This document shows positions 31,819 through 43,625 of a stretch of 64,000 nt of DNA, piece by piece. The stretch is from Arcuatula senhousia (lineage: Eukaryota > Mollusca > Bivalvia > Mytilida > Mytilidae), in contig CAXARO010000919.1 in NCBI GenBank assembly GCA_963971305.1, positions 1 to 64,000 of the forward strand, written 5' to 3'. Positions within the stretch are counted from its first letter, which is position 1. The number at the start of each line of letters is the position of its first letter. The notes beneath the pieces were generated by a model. That model saw only the letters and a list, made by a program, of their open reading frames with translations, ran no database searches and was not told the origin of the DNA. A program made the position numbers and the translations under genes.

Positions 31819-32524
31819 ATAGTGTTCGTCTTATCGCCTCTCTTTGACACCAAGTGTACGTCATGCTTCCCATTCTTTTTACCTCGAGCTCCTGCATCAC
31901 TTTGGATTCCCCAAGGGATGGTTGATTTTCCGCACTCTTCATGCATTTGGGGGAGCAGAAAAGGCCACTGATCCCCGGTACAACTTTTGGGGGATCGTAC
32001 TCCCCCAGCTTCCTCATTTTACACCTGACCAGAGGGTGGTAAATTTTGGTATGCATATAGTTTCCTCGTGGGAACGACGCAAAGCCTTGCCGCGGGCAAT
32101 CTTAGCTGCATACCGGCAGCATGCCCCAAGGAGAAGCTTCAAATTCCACCCGCATTTATCACTGCCCGATATGGAGAGATAGGTGCAATGATGGCCAAGG
32201 TCGGTCTTGATGCAGCACGGAGGTCCAGGAGGAGGCTAATGTGCAAGGCGGAACTGGGAATAATAGGTCCTTCCTTCGAAATCCTGATCATCGAATGATT
32301 CGTTGCTCGAATTTTTCAGTGCTACATCTAAGGCAGAAGAGACCTGTGATAAGCACCTTTGTGATAATCACGCTCTCCCATTTGTGCTCACACTCACTGG
32401 GTGGTCGCGGGAGCTTTGAAGCATTCTCCCGATCCAATTCCCGTTGATTCTCCAGGAAAAATTCCTGCAAGTGATCCATACTTTTATCTTTTACATGTAT
32501 ATAATTAGAATCGATAATATTCAT
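31819..32524 (-). pseudogene. Cys-rich zinc-ribbon-like protein, E2 second copy
   Basis: Duplicate of 25,500-26,205; open at the start for 78 codons (32,288-32,524). Confidence 0.45.
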
Positions 32525-33076
32525 CTAATATGCTCTAATATTTCTCCGAGATCGATGGTCAGGACTCCATGAGGTAAAACCCAGCAGCGCTTGCACAAGG
32601 CTTTGAATGGGTAAGATCGCCGCCATGATCCAGGCGAATTTGGTCGAGAATCTTGGCCTCCTGCTAGTAGAGGTAGAAAATGTTGGTATTCTCGCGGATT
32701 GGTTGCCGCAGGAGCTTAATTTTGGCAGTCGAGGTAGAAGCATCCAACGTTATTATGACGACCGCGCACGATTTAGCCTTCGCACTTGCTCTGCTTGCTC
32801 GGTATAAAATCGTCGAAGACCATTCGAGGATCATCTTTCTAAAAGCCTTTGCCAAGCGCTTGCCGCAGTTGCTGGTGGTTGGGCTGGTTGGGCGAAGACG
32901 TAGAGGCGACTGTAGTCGAGCCATCCATCACACAGGAGGAGGTTGTTCAGCAGCGTCGTCTAAACGCAGTCCGACTTTCCGAAGATCAGACTTCGGATGG
33001 ATAACTGCGGGAGGGGAAAGTGGTTCTGCCGACGGATCGCGGTGAGCTCATCGTAGGAAAGGTCTCCAACGTCCAT
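32525..33076 (-). pseudogene. Packaging ATPase (FtsK/HerA type), E2 second copy
   Basis: Duplicate of 26,206-26,757 with the same destroyed P-loop and intact VFDDF. Confidence 0.8.
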
Positions 33077-33089
33077 TTATCTTTATAAA

Positions 33090-33572
33090 ATGGGAATGTA
33101 CTGCTTGAAGTGCAAGAAAAAGACGGACGCGAATTATCGCGCCGTGATAACGAGCAAAGACAGAAGGTGAGAACCTGTGGTCGAAGAAATTGCAATTCAT
33201 CATGACGGAGTGTGCGTTGGACTCAGCAAATCGATCGGATGCAAGTCGACATGGATTAGCCCGGTCATAATTTCAATGGCCGGGGACTAGACTCAGCCAG
33301 TGACTGAATTCAGACGACATTCCAAAATCTTGATCGATTCCCGTCGTGTCGATGAGACCGCTTATCATGATGATCTGTGCTATGGTAATCACAATGATAT
33401 GGCTGCATGAAATTCGATCTGCGATAAGACGATGTTAGCCTCGCTCGTTGCAATCATCAATCCCACTGCGCGCGAGTGCTTCGAGCGTGGTATCGTCAGT
33501 CTCATCATCGGCACCAAAACACACTATTGGCTGGGCGTTAGAGGAAAAAATATAGCTCGTCGGACGCGCTAG
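33090..33572 (+). pseudogene. DUF5679 / phospholipase A2-like protein, E2 second copy
   Basis: Duplicate of 26,771-27,253. Confidence 0.75.
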
Positions 33573-33576
33573 CCGA

Positions 33577-33854
33577 ATAATCTAGGCTTCAAGTATCTGT
33601 TGAGCATCATCGACGTCTTCTCAAAGTACGGCTCCACAGTGCCAGATACCTTCCGGACCGTCTTCAAAGATTGCACGCCCCAGAAGCTATATGGACCGAT
33701 AGGGGGTGGCATTTTATAATCGCGCGATGCAGGATCTTCTCCGGAAGCAAAACGTAGATCTCTACTCCACCGAGAACGAAAAGAAATCAAGCGTGGTAGA
33801 GCGTTAGAATCGTACCACATAGAGGAAGATGTTCAAATACTTCTAGATCTAGAT
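33577..33854 (+). pseudogene. rve-type integrase, E2 second copy, partial
   Basis: Duplicate of 27,258-27,535. The only two base differences between the duplicated blocks are at the very end of this pseudogene (33,848-33,849), where they turn ctagaattagatct into ctagatctagatct. Confidence 0.82.
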
Positions 33855-34127
33855 CTGTAGTCATCAAGCCGTTATTGGTCGAGACGCACTCGGTCTTATC
33901 GACTTTGCCATCTGCGTCTGCTTAATCTCTGAATATAGCTCTTCGATATCATTCATACCTTCTTTCATCTGTTGTTTGACCCAGCGCTACGTCACGACGT
34001 CCGAGTTGTTCTGGGGAAAACCCAAGCTAGCTATATAGTGATTCACTGATCGTTCATATCGAGATCCTGGAACATCCGTCAGATGGGCATACGCTTCCTC
34101 GAGTGAGATCCAAAATTATCCATCTAT

Positions 34128-34439
34128 CTATAGTCCGAGGATCACGTGCAGGCAAAAGTGTCCCCAGACCACGTCGCCGCGCAGCTCATCGTTATTATTT
34201 CCAATTTCCGGTCGCAGATAGTCGACCATCTCGTAGGGCGGGAGAAGGCCGTAGAGATCGAAGTAGACTAAGAGTCCTCCACGTTTGTGCCAGCACGTCC
34301 AGTCAGTGACGAGGCCATTGTGATCGTCGTGATTAAGGATGTTGCACTCGGTTGGGTGTTAGGGCTTCGCGCATGAATATTCCTCTGAAGCGAGGGATGC
34401 CAAGGGTCGTGGTGGCTTCATCGAGTTACACGTTGGTGA
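34128..34439 (-). pseudogene. Adenain-like cysteine protease, E2 second copy
   Basis: Duplicate of 27,809-28,120 with the same His-to-Asp and Cys-to-Trp changes. Confidence 0.8.
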
Positions 34440-34508
34440 GGGGCTTATGGGGAGGATGATACCGTGCACGCGTATGCTGCTCATTTATCCAGGTCACCTC
34501 AGTCGCTG

Positions 34509-37500
34509 GCATGAGAATTCGATAGCAAGTCCGTGGGCAAGGGTGCTGATGCCATTTGGGAGGATGTGACGCTCATCGTCCTTGGCGGAGAGGGCGATCT
34601 TATTGATCTCCTTAGCATAAATCTGATGGAGATGACTGCGAAGGATGCTCATCGTTAGATGTATCTCCTGCTGAGTCTCGAGGCATCGGTTGATGACGCT
34701 CTTGGTGATTACCTTTGCCTTCTTGGTGGTCTGACCGTCGTCTATCTTGAATGCATAAAGCTTCGCCCGGAGCCCGACAAAGTCGGTCGTGGTGTTGCCG
34801 CCGAATTCGTCCTTAGCCTCCTGATGACTTTCTTATTCACGCCGGTGAGGATGCCGGAGGGATGCTTGGTTGGGTAGTTGGACGTATCGATCCTGGCCTG
34901 CACGTGTGGCGCAATATTTTTGTAGAAGTTGGCGGTCTTGATCTCGCCAATCTGTCGGTGTCGGTAAAAAGCAATTGGGTGCGATAACCGTACGTCTCTT
35001 TCATGAATCCGTAGTGGAGGTCGTACATCAGAAGCTTCGAGATTTCCAGGATGCACACTTCCAAGTAGACAGGCTTATCGATCTTGATCTTGGTCTTCAT
35101 GTGCACGGCTGCCAGATTCTCAGTGAAGACCATTCAACGGTCGAAGTTGGGCTTTTCCACGAGCTTCAGGGACTGCTTTTTGGTGGTGACCAGACTTACG
35201 TTGAAGCGTTTCGGGATATTTTTCATGGTCTTGCATAAGACCCAATTATTCGTGAGCTTGAACAAGCCCTTCTCGGAATTGGTCTTGGCCTTGGCCTTGG
35301 CGCGGAGATTTGTACTGAAGTCGATAAATTTCTTGAGCGTTGGGGATAGGCTGAATCTGACGATGCGATTGACTTGGTAAATGTTTTTTACGCTTGCCCA
35401 AATGAGGCACGAGCTTGCGGACTTTTGCGAACTCCACGTTCCCCGGTGCGAGGGGATAGTCATTGTTGGCGTAATGAGGATCATTTGGGTATTCGAGATC
35501 GCATTCTTCCCAGGCTTCATATTCGTGGTCGTCGATCTTTTCCGGCTCAACCCACTCGAAGTCTTCCGTTAAGAGAGGTTGCGCCATCTTAGAGATTTTC
35601 GGCACCGAGATAGGTCATGATCAAATACCTGGCGGTGCCCTCTCGAACATCATGAGCATGTCCGGATCGAAAAGCAGCTCCGATCTCACCTCGTTGGTAT
35701 TGTGGGCGGCATCGTTTGATGTAAAGCAGTGAGCGGGATCGACTCCACAGTGGGCCAGGCAGATATCCCTGAAATTCTTAAAGATGTCGGTCAGTAGCAG
35801 TACGTCAGTCTCTAGGTAGAGATCGAGTAATCTCGAATTGTCTTGCACTCAAAGGTCTCCCAGACCCTCTGAGCGAGTGCTCTCCGGAGAGCCTGCTGAA
35901 GAAGGCTTCTTTGAGTAGGAGCTGAGTCTCTTCTAGCTTTGCCTGTCCATCCATCTTTTTGCGATCGCCGCATCTCGCCTTCATTGTCGCGAATTGGTCA
36001 GAGGTAAGATTCTTAGCTAGCGTATCCAGGCTGTACAGCATAAACCTGCACGAATCGAAGAACCTCATCTCCAGATCGTCCACCTGCTTTGAGAAGCTGA
36101 TATACTTCTCGTTTGTATTGGTGATGGGGTTGATCTTGCCCTCTGTGTGGCCAAGATGTGGACGCATCGCTGCAGATTTGGCAATGCATTCTGGCTTCGA
36201 AGCGCGCCTTATCGTCGACAGTCATCTCAATGAGCTTATTCTCCATGTAAAGCTTGACATTGATCCGCACTTCTTCCTCGACGCACTGCACGAGTTTCTT
36301 GGCCGCATCCTTCCGGTAGTAGACGACCGGATCTTTGTAGTCGCCGTGAGCGTACTTTAAGTGAGCAGAATACAGAGGGGCGCTGAAGTTGGTCGGCTTT
36401 CTTGTAAAAATGGGATGTATCCGGCTGGCAGGTGTCACGCTTCTCTGTGAAGCACTCGAAATCCGCGTAGATTGCAAAAGGGACTTTCATCATCTTCTTT
36501 TGGTTATGGAAGGTTATGGTGCACATATCCATATGCTCGTTCTGGAAAAGTGGGAGAGGCATCTACGGCAGAAAAAGACTGCCTTTTTGTGACCGGTTAC
36601 TTGAGACATCAAGAGTCGTGAGAGGCTCTTGATTCAGCAGTAATGTTGCTTATCTTTGCGAGTCAGGAAGAGGAGATATACGTGGGTAGGACCCGTATTC
36701 TCTGATTTTTTGGAGATCTTCTTCCTTATCTTCATCCTTCTTTACGTCGTCGAAACCGAAAACATTGACGTTGTAGTTTGGGTTTTGCCTCTCGAATATT
36801 TCAATGGCCTTGAGTGAGACGGGGAAGTCGCTGCCTTCGAAATTTAGTTATCCTCCCATTTCTTATACTGATCATGAGCTACGCAGTAAGCATAATTAGC
36901 ATCTTTATCATCCCGATGAAGGGCTGCCAGTATTATCCACTGCTTATTTTTCACGTTGATGATTGCTTTCTTTTTCGCGAGTGTCAACGGGGTGGGTATA
37001 AAGGAAGCTTCCTTGAGCAGCTTGAATTGGTTGAGATGGATTTCTAGCTGCTCAACGTGTCCGAATGTCCACCCGCTCCCTTCCCGCATATATTTAGACA
37101 TATTTTCCTTGACCTTCCCCATTATGAAGGCGATCTCCAAATCGGGGTCTACGGATTCGAAGAGAGTAGCAAGGTCCGATCTGAAGTTGGTGGAGACAAA
37201 GATATTCTCCCCGGTCGCAGGGTTGGTTTTAATCTTCTCGACTAGACGCGCTAAATGGACCTTCAATCCCTTATTTTGGGTGAGAGCATCTGAGATAGAA
37301 GTGGAGATCTTGCTTCGTCTTAGCTTGAGAAACGTAGCTACGTCATGTGACTTCTTAGGTTCGAAGACGACCGTGTCAAATACGCCATTCAAAGCTTCCC
37401 GCCTATCAATGACATTGATCTCCTCTTCTAGTGGAGCGCTTCTGATGCCCTCTTCCATCTGCTGGAGCAGATCCTCTCTCTTGAGCCAGGAGTACTTGGT

Positions 37501-37590
37501 GAGGCCGGTATTCTTTGCCAGCGCTTTGAGCTTCTTCTTGCTGAAGAATTTCTGGCGGGCAAATTTACAGGTGGCTTTCTACTCCTGCTT
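34509..37590 (-). pseudogene. DNA polymerase B, E2 second copy (near full length)
   Basis: Nearly the whole gene, in broken frames. N-terminus: FARQKFFSKKKLK, EEGIRSAPLEEEINVIDRRE, MREGSGWTFGHVEQLEIHLN (open 36,844-37,458). Then KKAIINVKNKQW, exonuclease motif IYADFECFTEKRD, MRFFDSCRFMLYSLDTLAKN, LYLETDVLLLTDIFKNFRDI and DPAHCFTSND. The motif-A region is lost by a deletion between ERAPPGI and KMAQPLLTEDFEWV. Then the same C-terminal half as 28,190-29,180, with TDTD of motif C. It shares several frameshifts with E1 but has its own deletion. Replaces nothing in the host; a dead transposon gene. Confidence 0.87.
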
Positions 37591-37774
37591 TATCTCCTCA
37601 GACCCTCTTTCTTGGATATTTGACGGAGTGCCTTCATGGTCTCTTTGACCACGATCTTTCCTCCGACTAGGGCGTCCTTCTCTTCTTCTTCCTTCTGATT
37701 TGGATGACTCATATTACTAGTACACTATTTTATTCACAAGGTTGGGTGGAGCTTAATTTTCTCGGTCTTTTAAG

Positions 37775-38138
37775 TAAGATATAAACGAAGAAGTCTAAAA
37801 TAATTGACCCGTGACCAACCAGGTTAATAAAATAGAGTAATATGTCTCCAACAGATACCATCCTTCCCGGGCTTGATCTTGCAGAACTGAACCTTCTTCC
37901 TCTTGAGTGGGTAGCCACAGGTGGTCTTCTCTTCTCTTGGCTGATCCTCAAATCGTGGCTTGGTAGACTCCGCCGTGCTGTTTTGACACCGTTGTGTGGT
38001 CGGATTCATCTGCACGACGTTTGGGTTATCGCAGCACTGCTGCTGCTTCTGTAGGGTAGGGGTACTATCTTCCAAATCTTCTCCACTCTCCAGAAAGAAA
38101 TCCTGATAACGATCAATGTTATGATTACTGAATGCCAT
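37775..38138 (-). pseudogene. Small zinc-ribbon-like protein (E2)
   Basis: Best copy of the gene at 17,374-17,738. It starts MAFSNHNIDRYQDFFLESGE and continues QKQQQCCDNPNVVQMNP, RCQNSTAEST and YPLKRKKVQFCKIKPGKDGI, with a stop after HITLFY (~104 codons); readthrough would give the E1-like tail. One Cys of the E1 CxxC pair (NCRAE) is Ser here, so the metal site is damaged. Unknown role. Confidence 0.5.
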
Positions 38139-38369
38139 CCTTATATTTTATACCAATTTGCGACATTATCTCACAATTGCCGCCCTCTCCTTCTAAGGTG
38201 TCCATCTTACGGATACCACTGATTGTAAAAGCCATATGTTTTGTATTTACCCTATGCTCAAAAGGGATGCTGTCCGTATGCATCTGGCCGTCGGGGATTG
38301 GGCCCTATGCATGATTTCTCTTTTAATAGTGGGGGTGGTCTAAACTCCCCTTTTTTATACTTTTTAGGT

Positions 38370-38470
38370 GTAATCGATTGGGTGATATCAAAGTATTTAA
38401 CCTATATCATCCATAATGTCGATTTTCGACTGTTCCAATTAGGAATGGGTTGTGAATAGAAGTATCTAAG
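38370..38470. repeat. Diverged 171-bp-type repeat at right end of E2
   Basis: Same as 17,979-18,081: gtaatcgattgggtgatatc, taacctatatcatcc, ttttcgactgttccaattag. Direct orientation relative to the left end. Confidence 0.75.
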
Positions 38471-38609
38471 TTTGAACTTTGAATAAGAAATATGCTATAT
38501 TTTGAATACTTAGGTCAATGCACTCGATTCGACTTTCGAAAAGCAATAATTAAATTTCAAAGGCATATCTTAAGAATGCATAAAATATCTAATTAGTTGC
38601 AAATTCCTA

Positions 38610-38814
38610 GAAATTCGTATGTCGAATAAGGAATCAGTTCCTTATTCGATATTCGTTAAAGGCATATCCTAAAATAAGGATCGGAATATGGAATGTCGAA
38701 TAAGTAACTATTTCCTTATTCAAAATTTGAATGTCGAATAAGTAACTGGTTACTTATTCGATATTTGAATGTCGAATAGGGAATAAGGAATAAGTAACCA
38801 ACTTGACCGTTCTT
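38610..38814. repeat. Palindrome cluster at right boundary of E2
   Basis: Palindromes at 38,623-38,648 (11-bp arms, loop tcag) and 38,735-38,760 (12-bp arms cgaataagtaac, loop tg, perfect). Homology to E1 ends at 38,814. Confidence 0.85.
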
Positions 38815-39585
38815 TTCACCGCACGATTTCTCATTCCTCCGACGTCTAATACTTTATTACGTTTACCTTTTTTACATCACCGTGTTTCCCAGGAACAAGT
38901 TTTTCAATAATCCGTAAAATCGATTTATTTTTTCCATAAAAATAGTTTGAAAAAGGTCCAACTTTTTTTCTGAAATTTATCAATATTAAGCAGAAGAATT
39001 CTTTTGAAGACTGTTATTCTGTGCATGCTTTCTCTGACCTCTTCTTTTAACTTTATTATAAATAAAATTTAGTTCTCTGATTTAGTTCGCTAGTAAAGAA
39101 ATGAATGCGTGTCCAAAAATGCTAATTCCAATACATGATTATAATGATGATTATAATCATAGACCTGTATATAAATATAATAATAATATAATATACAGGT
39201 CTATGTTATAATACTGTTTAATAAAACAAAAAAAGGCTTTATTGTATAAAGAGTCGAAATTAAAATGTTTTACAATTAAGTAAAGAAAATAATTTGCGCC
39301 CTTATATGCATTTAAGAAACAGAATACACAGCACGTAGATTTTGGTTGGTACAATAAACATGTCAAACACGGTTGCCGATACATCCCACTGTTATGTCCA
39401 GTCATGCATGGGAAGTCAAAATAGCTAGAATCAACATACAATAAACGAGACTAATATAGGGACAATATAATACTATGGATACGGCGTGGTCAGGAAATAT
39501 CTGAAACAATTAAATAAAAAAACAAACAATTATCATCGAAAAGTTTTTTTCAAAATATTTTAGTTACCATGAATAAATATATATG

Positions 39586-39618
<33 letters not shown>

Positions 39619-41734
39619 TTTTAACGTAACTTATTGTTTTTCAATCAGTCATAGATCTGTACATAATTACTATATATTTAGTAATTCTCATGATCTGTTT
39701 TGAAACGTGCATGAAAAACATACGTGTCAGAAAAATCTTTTATTTTATCTTAGGCATTTTGCATATTACATTCATACAAGTTGAAGCGAACGTACGTGTG
39801 CTTATATTTTTTGTCTCCCTTTTTAGTTTTGATCAATTAATTACTTATTTCATGAATAATGAATTTATAAAATTTGAATATGGTTTACTTTAAAATTTAT
39901 ATTATTTCCTTGTATTATAAGAAACATTTAGATATTTTTGTATTAAGATTTATTTTTGCAACTCAATGGACTTGGGTGTGCTTATATTTTTTGTCTCCCT
40001 TTTTATTTTTGAACAATCAATAATCGTTCTTATGCATTACAGATTCATTAGGAGTTATAAAACTTACTTTGAAAAGTTATTGTTTTCTTGTATAAGAGTG
40101 AAATTCTAAATGATTTTGTATATAAAGTCTTTTTTTGCAATTTAATAAACACGTTGACACCTTAAACATTTCATGACGTTTCTGGATATTCTTTATGGCC
40201 GATCCATTTATTAGCAATACACATCCTGCATTAGAATGCTATCAAGTTTGAGAAAGGTGAGATGTACCTTAACATGTCAAACATGTTATCTGTGTTCTTC
40301 ATGGGATGTTTAATATAAATATAGTCTAAATATAATCATTCCTATTATCCTCCACTTGTTAAAAATCATACTTTCTTTGCATAAGTGTCTTCAGGTTGCA
40401 AGCGATAAAGCATAGCTGCTAATACCAAATATTGTTGAAAAATTCATGTGACGAATATTTCAAGCATAAGAACTCTTTTACCCGAATATCTTAAGACTGC
40501 CGTGTAAAACAAATATATCACAGTTTTCCAGGCAAATTCATGTAATTGTCCCTATATAGACGCGTACATTTAGCTACCTCTTATAATGTTCTATTGTGTC
40601 AAGCAATATTATACCCGAAACTCATTTTTATTCAGTTGACCAACTTTCATAAGACGCATGCAACATATGTCTTCCATATATAGTTAGCCATTACTATTCA
40701 TCCTCAAAAATCATTTAATTAGACCAATTACATGTAGAAACATACTCAGTAATAACTTATTGTTACTTGTAAGTGACTTGTAATTTTTAAATATAAACCG
40801 ATATACACTTTCCTTTCTTTTAAATGCCGCTACAGCGAAGCTTCCCCAGCTTTTTGAAAAGCTAAAACTTGTGAAATAACTTATTTTGAACATTCCGAGA
40901 CCTTTAACATAATTTTGAATGGCCTCAAACAGAAACATCATGTCCTTGGTGCACAATTGGGGTCATCAGTGCACAAAGGAGTCCTGTGTGGTATTTAGAC
41001 GTACCGCCGCCACCCTCCCGGGTGGTTTTCTCAAGCAATGATGTGTTCTGCACAGAAACATTAACAACCTGCTTCCGTTTCTGACCTGTGAAATTTGAAA
41101 TCTTGTATAGAAGGTTAGGAGATAATGAAAATTGATATTATGCTTACATTTTTACGTGCAGATAAAGATAAAACGATACAATTTTATTAACATCTCGCTT
41201 TTATGTATTAAGTGACATCACTAATATTTTACAAACAGGAAGTAGATGAGCAGCGTGTATAAAGTTGTTACAAACAAGCACAATATGGGACATGTATTAT
41301 AAAAAATGATGAAGTATAATGCATCATTTATCTGTTTTCTACAACATTTGAATACAAAGTATGTAGCTCAGAAAAATAAAAAGTTTGAATATAAGTTCTG
41401 TTCGTCTGTTACACATTATATAGTGACCATCTGTAACAGATTATGTACATGTTTAAAACTTTCATTACATTTCACAGGTTTGAAATGTTTAGAGTGAAGA
41501 TTTTTTTCAGAATTGTAAACTGTTTCAAGTACAGGTATGCCAATTAACCTGCTTCGAAGACAGATATACAAGATAATATACAAGTCGTTCGCAATAAAAA
41601 TCCTGTCGGGACAACCATCAATATAAATCAAGAAATTTTCACAGCAGTTTTTCTACAATTTGTTAACTAATCAAAGCGTCTAACTACTCTGTGAGTTAAT
41701 AAACCGGGCTTTCTGCACTCACACTATATGCTAG
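38815..41734. other. AT-rich non-coding DNA with foldback and microsatellite
   Basis: No supportable gene. It contains a foldback at 39,159-39,204 (atagacctgtatat, AT-rich loop, atatacaggtctat, 14-bp perfect arms) and a (TTTA)n microsatellite at about 39,590-39,631. A short duplicated stretch (tgtgcttatattttttgtct at ~39,797 and ~39,975) shows an old local duplication of about 180 bp. Confidence 0.7.
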
Positions 41735-42400
41735 AAATAAGGTCACTGTGACCTATCTTTTATGCACGAACAACTTCGTAAAGTTCTTTGTAAAGATCTA
41801 TTACTTGGATACTTGATGTAAGAGGTCAATGCTATTTCACCACTAGATGTGTCTTTGGTAGGTTGACACCACCGACTAGAAATTAAGACACAATGAACTA
41901 TATATTACGCATAAATGACTTAGATAAAGTTCTTGATTAAGGTCCATATCTCTGATACTAGATGTTGGGGGTCAATGATATTTCACCACCAAATGGGTCT
42001 TGGGTAGGGCTACACCACCCACTAGAAATTAAGTCACTGTGACCTATATTTTATGCATGAATGACTTTGGTTACGTTCTTGGTTAAGGTTTATAACTTGG
42101 ATACAACATGTTGAGGGTCAATGATATTTCATCACTAGATGTGTCTTGGGTAACATGACATCACCCACTTGAAATAAGGTTACTGCGACCTATATTTTAC
42201 GTATGAATGACTTAGATTAAATCCTTTGTTAAGGTCCATTTCCCAATACTATATGTAAGGGGTCAATGAAATTTTACTACTAGATGAATCTTGGGAACAC
42301 GGCATCACGCACCAGAAATTAGGTCACTGTGGCATATATTTTACGCAGGAACGCTTTTAATCTATTCTCTGTAAAGGTCCATATCCCAGGTAATACATAT
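41735..42400. repeat. ~146-bp degenerate minisatellite (5 copies)
   Basis: The motif ggtcactgtgacctatattt, with changes, recurs at about 41,740, 41,886, 42,031, 42,176 and 42,323, spaced ~146 bp. Each copy also carries gtcaatgatatttcaccact and a tcttgggta block. Copies are strongly diverged, unlike the satellites to the left. Confidence 0.85.
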
Positions 42401-43625
42401 GATAATAATATTGCAAGAACGGAAGGGACATCCTGTGGCTCATATACACATTTTCTAGTATATGGCTGAAATCTTTCTTAATCCTGCTGCTAAAATATCT
42501 TTAAAGGATAATACCGACCCCCCCTTTTTTGAAGTTTTAAAATGGTTGGTTCCTTAATTCTCTTTAATAAATGCTCTCTCTGTTTAAATCTCGGGGGAAA
42601 TGAAAGGAGGTCACATTTCTTTAAATTTGAACATGATGATGCAGATTATTTTCTAGTGTAAATTTCTACTACATTTGTATGACTATTTTAATAAACTAAA
42701 ATGACAAAAAAAAAGATAAATTGTTGGAACTACGGCTACGTGTACACGACTGTGTTAACTGAAAAAGTCACCAGGTTTCCTCGTGTGAAATAGTGAAACC
42801 TTTGGTTCACACGGAAAACTAAATTCGGATCACAGTGACTTTGGCGAAACCAAAAACGTGTAAAACAGTATTTTTTACAAACAAAAGTGAGAAAAAAGAA
42901 ATAGTATATATGTGTTGTTTTTTCATAGAATAAAAACCTTAATACCCTGTAAACCTGAGTCTTCTTTAATCTTACAGAATTAGCCAAATATTTTTCTTTT
43001 TAAACAACCGGGAAAACGTAGCCAGTGTCTAAACTGTTTTAAAATTATATATTCAATTATTGGTAATGACTTAAGTGGGTGGTCCGGAATTGCAAACTAC
43101 GAATTTAGGCACATCATATATCTACAGACCATACTGTTAAAAAACCTAATATCCAAGCAAAGAACGAAAAAACTACAACAAAGTAAAGTATTTCTATTTG
43201 CATTGATCAAACTCAAGATAAATTCTGGAACTTTGTTGTCATCTTAATTTTGAAATGGTGGGCTATGGTTAAATTTGGAAAAAAATCAGGATGCCAAAAA
43301 AGGCAGGGCAGTGCTTTGAATTGAAAAAAAGACAGGATGTTGTTTTTGAAAATAGTAATTTCTAAACCAAAATTTGCATAAGAGTGCAAAAAATTCCCAT
43401 CTACGTTTGCCCTGTTTATAAAATGACAGGATTAGAAAGTCCCCCCTTCCCCGTAAAAAAAAAAACAAATTGACGGTCTCTATTAATAAGACTAACTAAA
43501 CACATTTTAAGTTGAGATTGTTGTAAAATGACTTACTAAACTTTTATAAAGTTTGAATGCGTCTAAAATTACTGACAAAACGCAAAATAGTTGCATTAGG
43601 TGAACAATGACTGATCCAACTCAGA
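42401..43625. other. AT-rich non-coding DNA
   Basis: Nothing I can support as a gene or repeat. Confidence 0.6.

Larger units (their letters stand above)
29181..35499. repeat. 6,319-bp tandem duplication, second copy
   Basis: Second copy of 22,862-29,180; gene contents are at +6,319. Continues at 35,500 into the rest of PolB without a gap, so the original element was 20,215-29,180 plus 35,500-38,814. Confidence 0.95.

Noticed and set aside
36956..37648. Plus-strand 230-codon frame
   Set aside because: Antisense to the N-terminal part of DNA polymerase B, where the minus strand carries family motifs.
38815..43625. Search for hidden exons or RNA genes
   Set aside because: Only short AT-rich frames; no splice-consistent block, tRNA or rRNA-like sequence found by eye.
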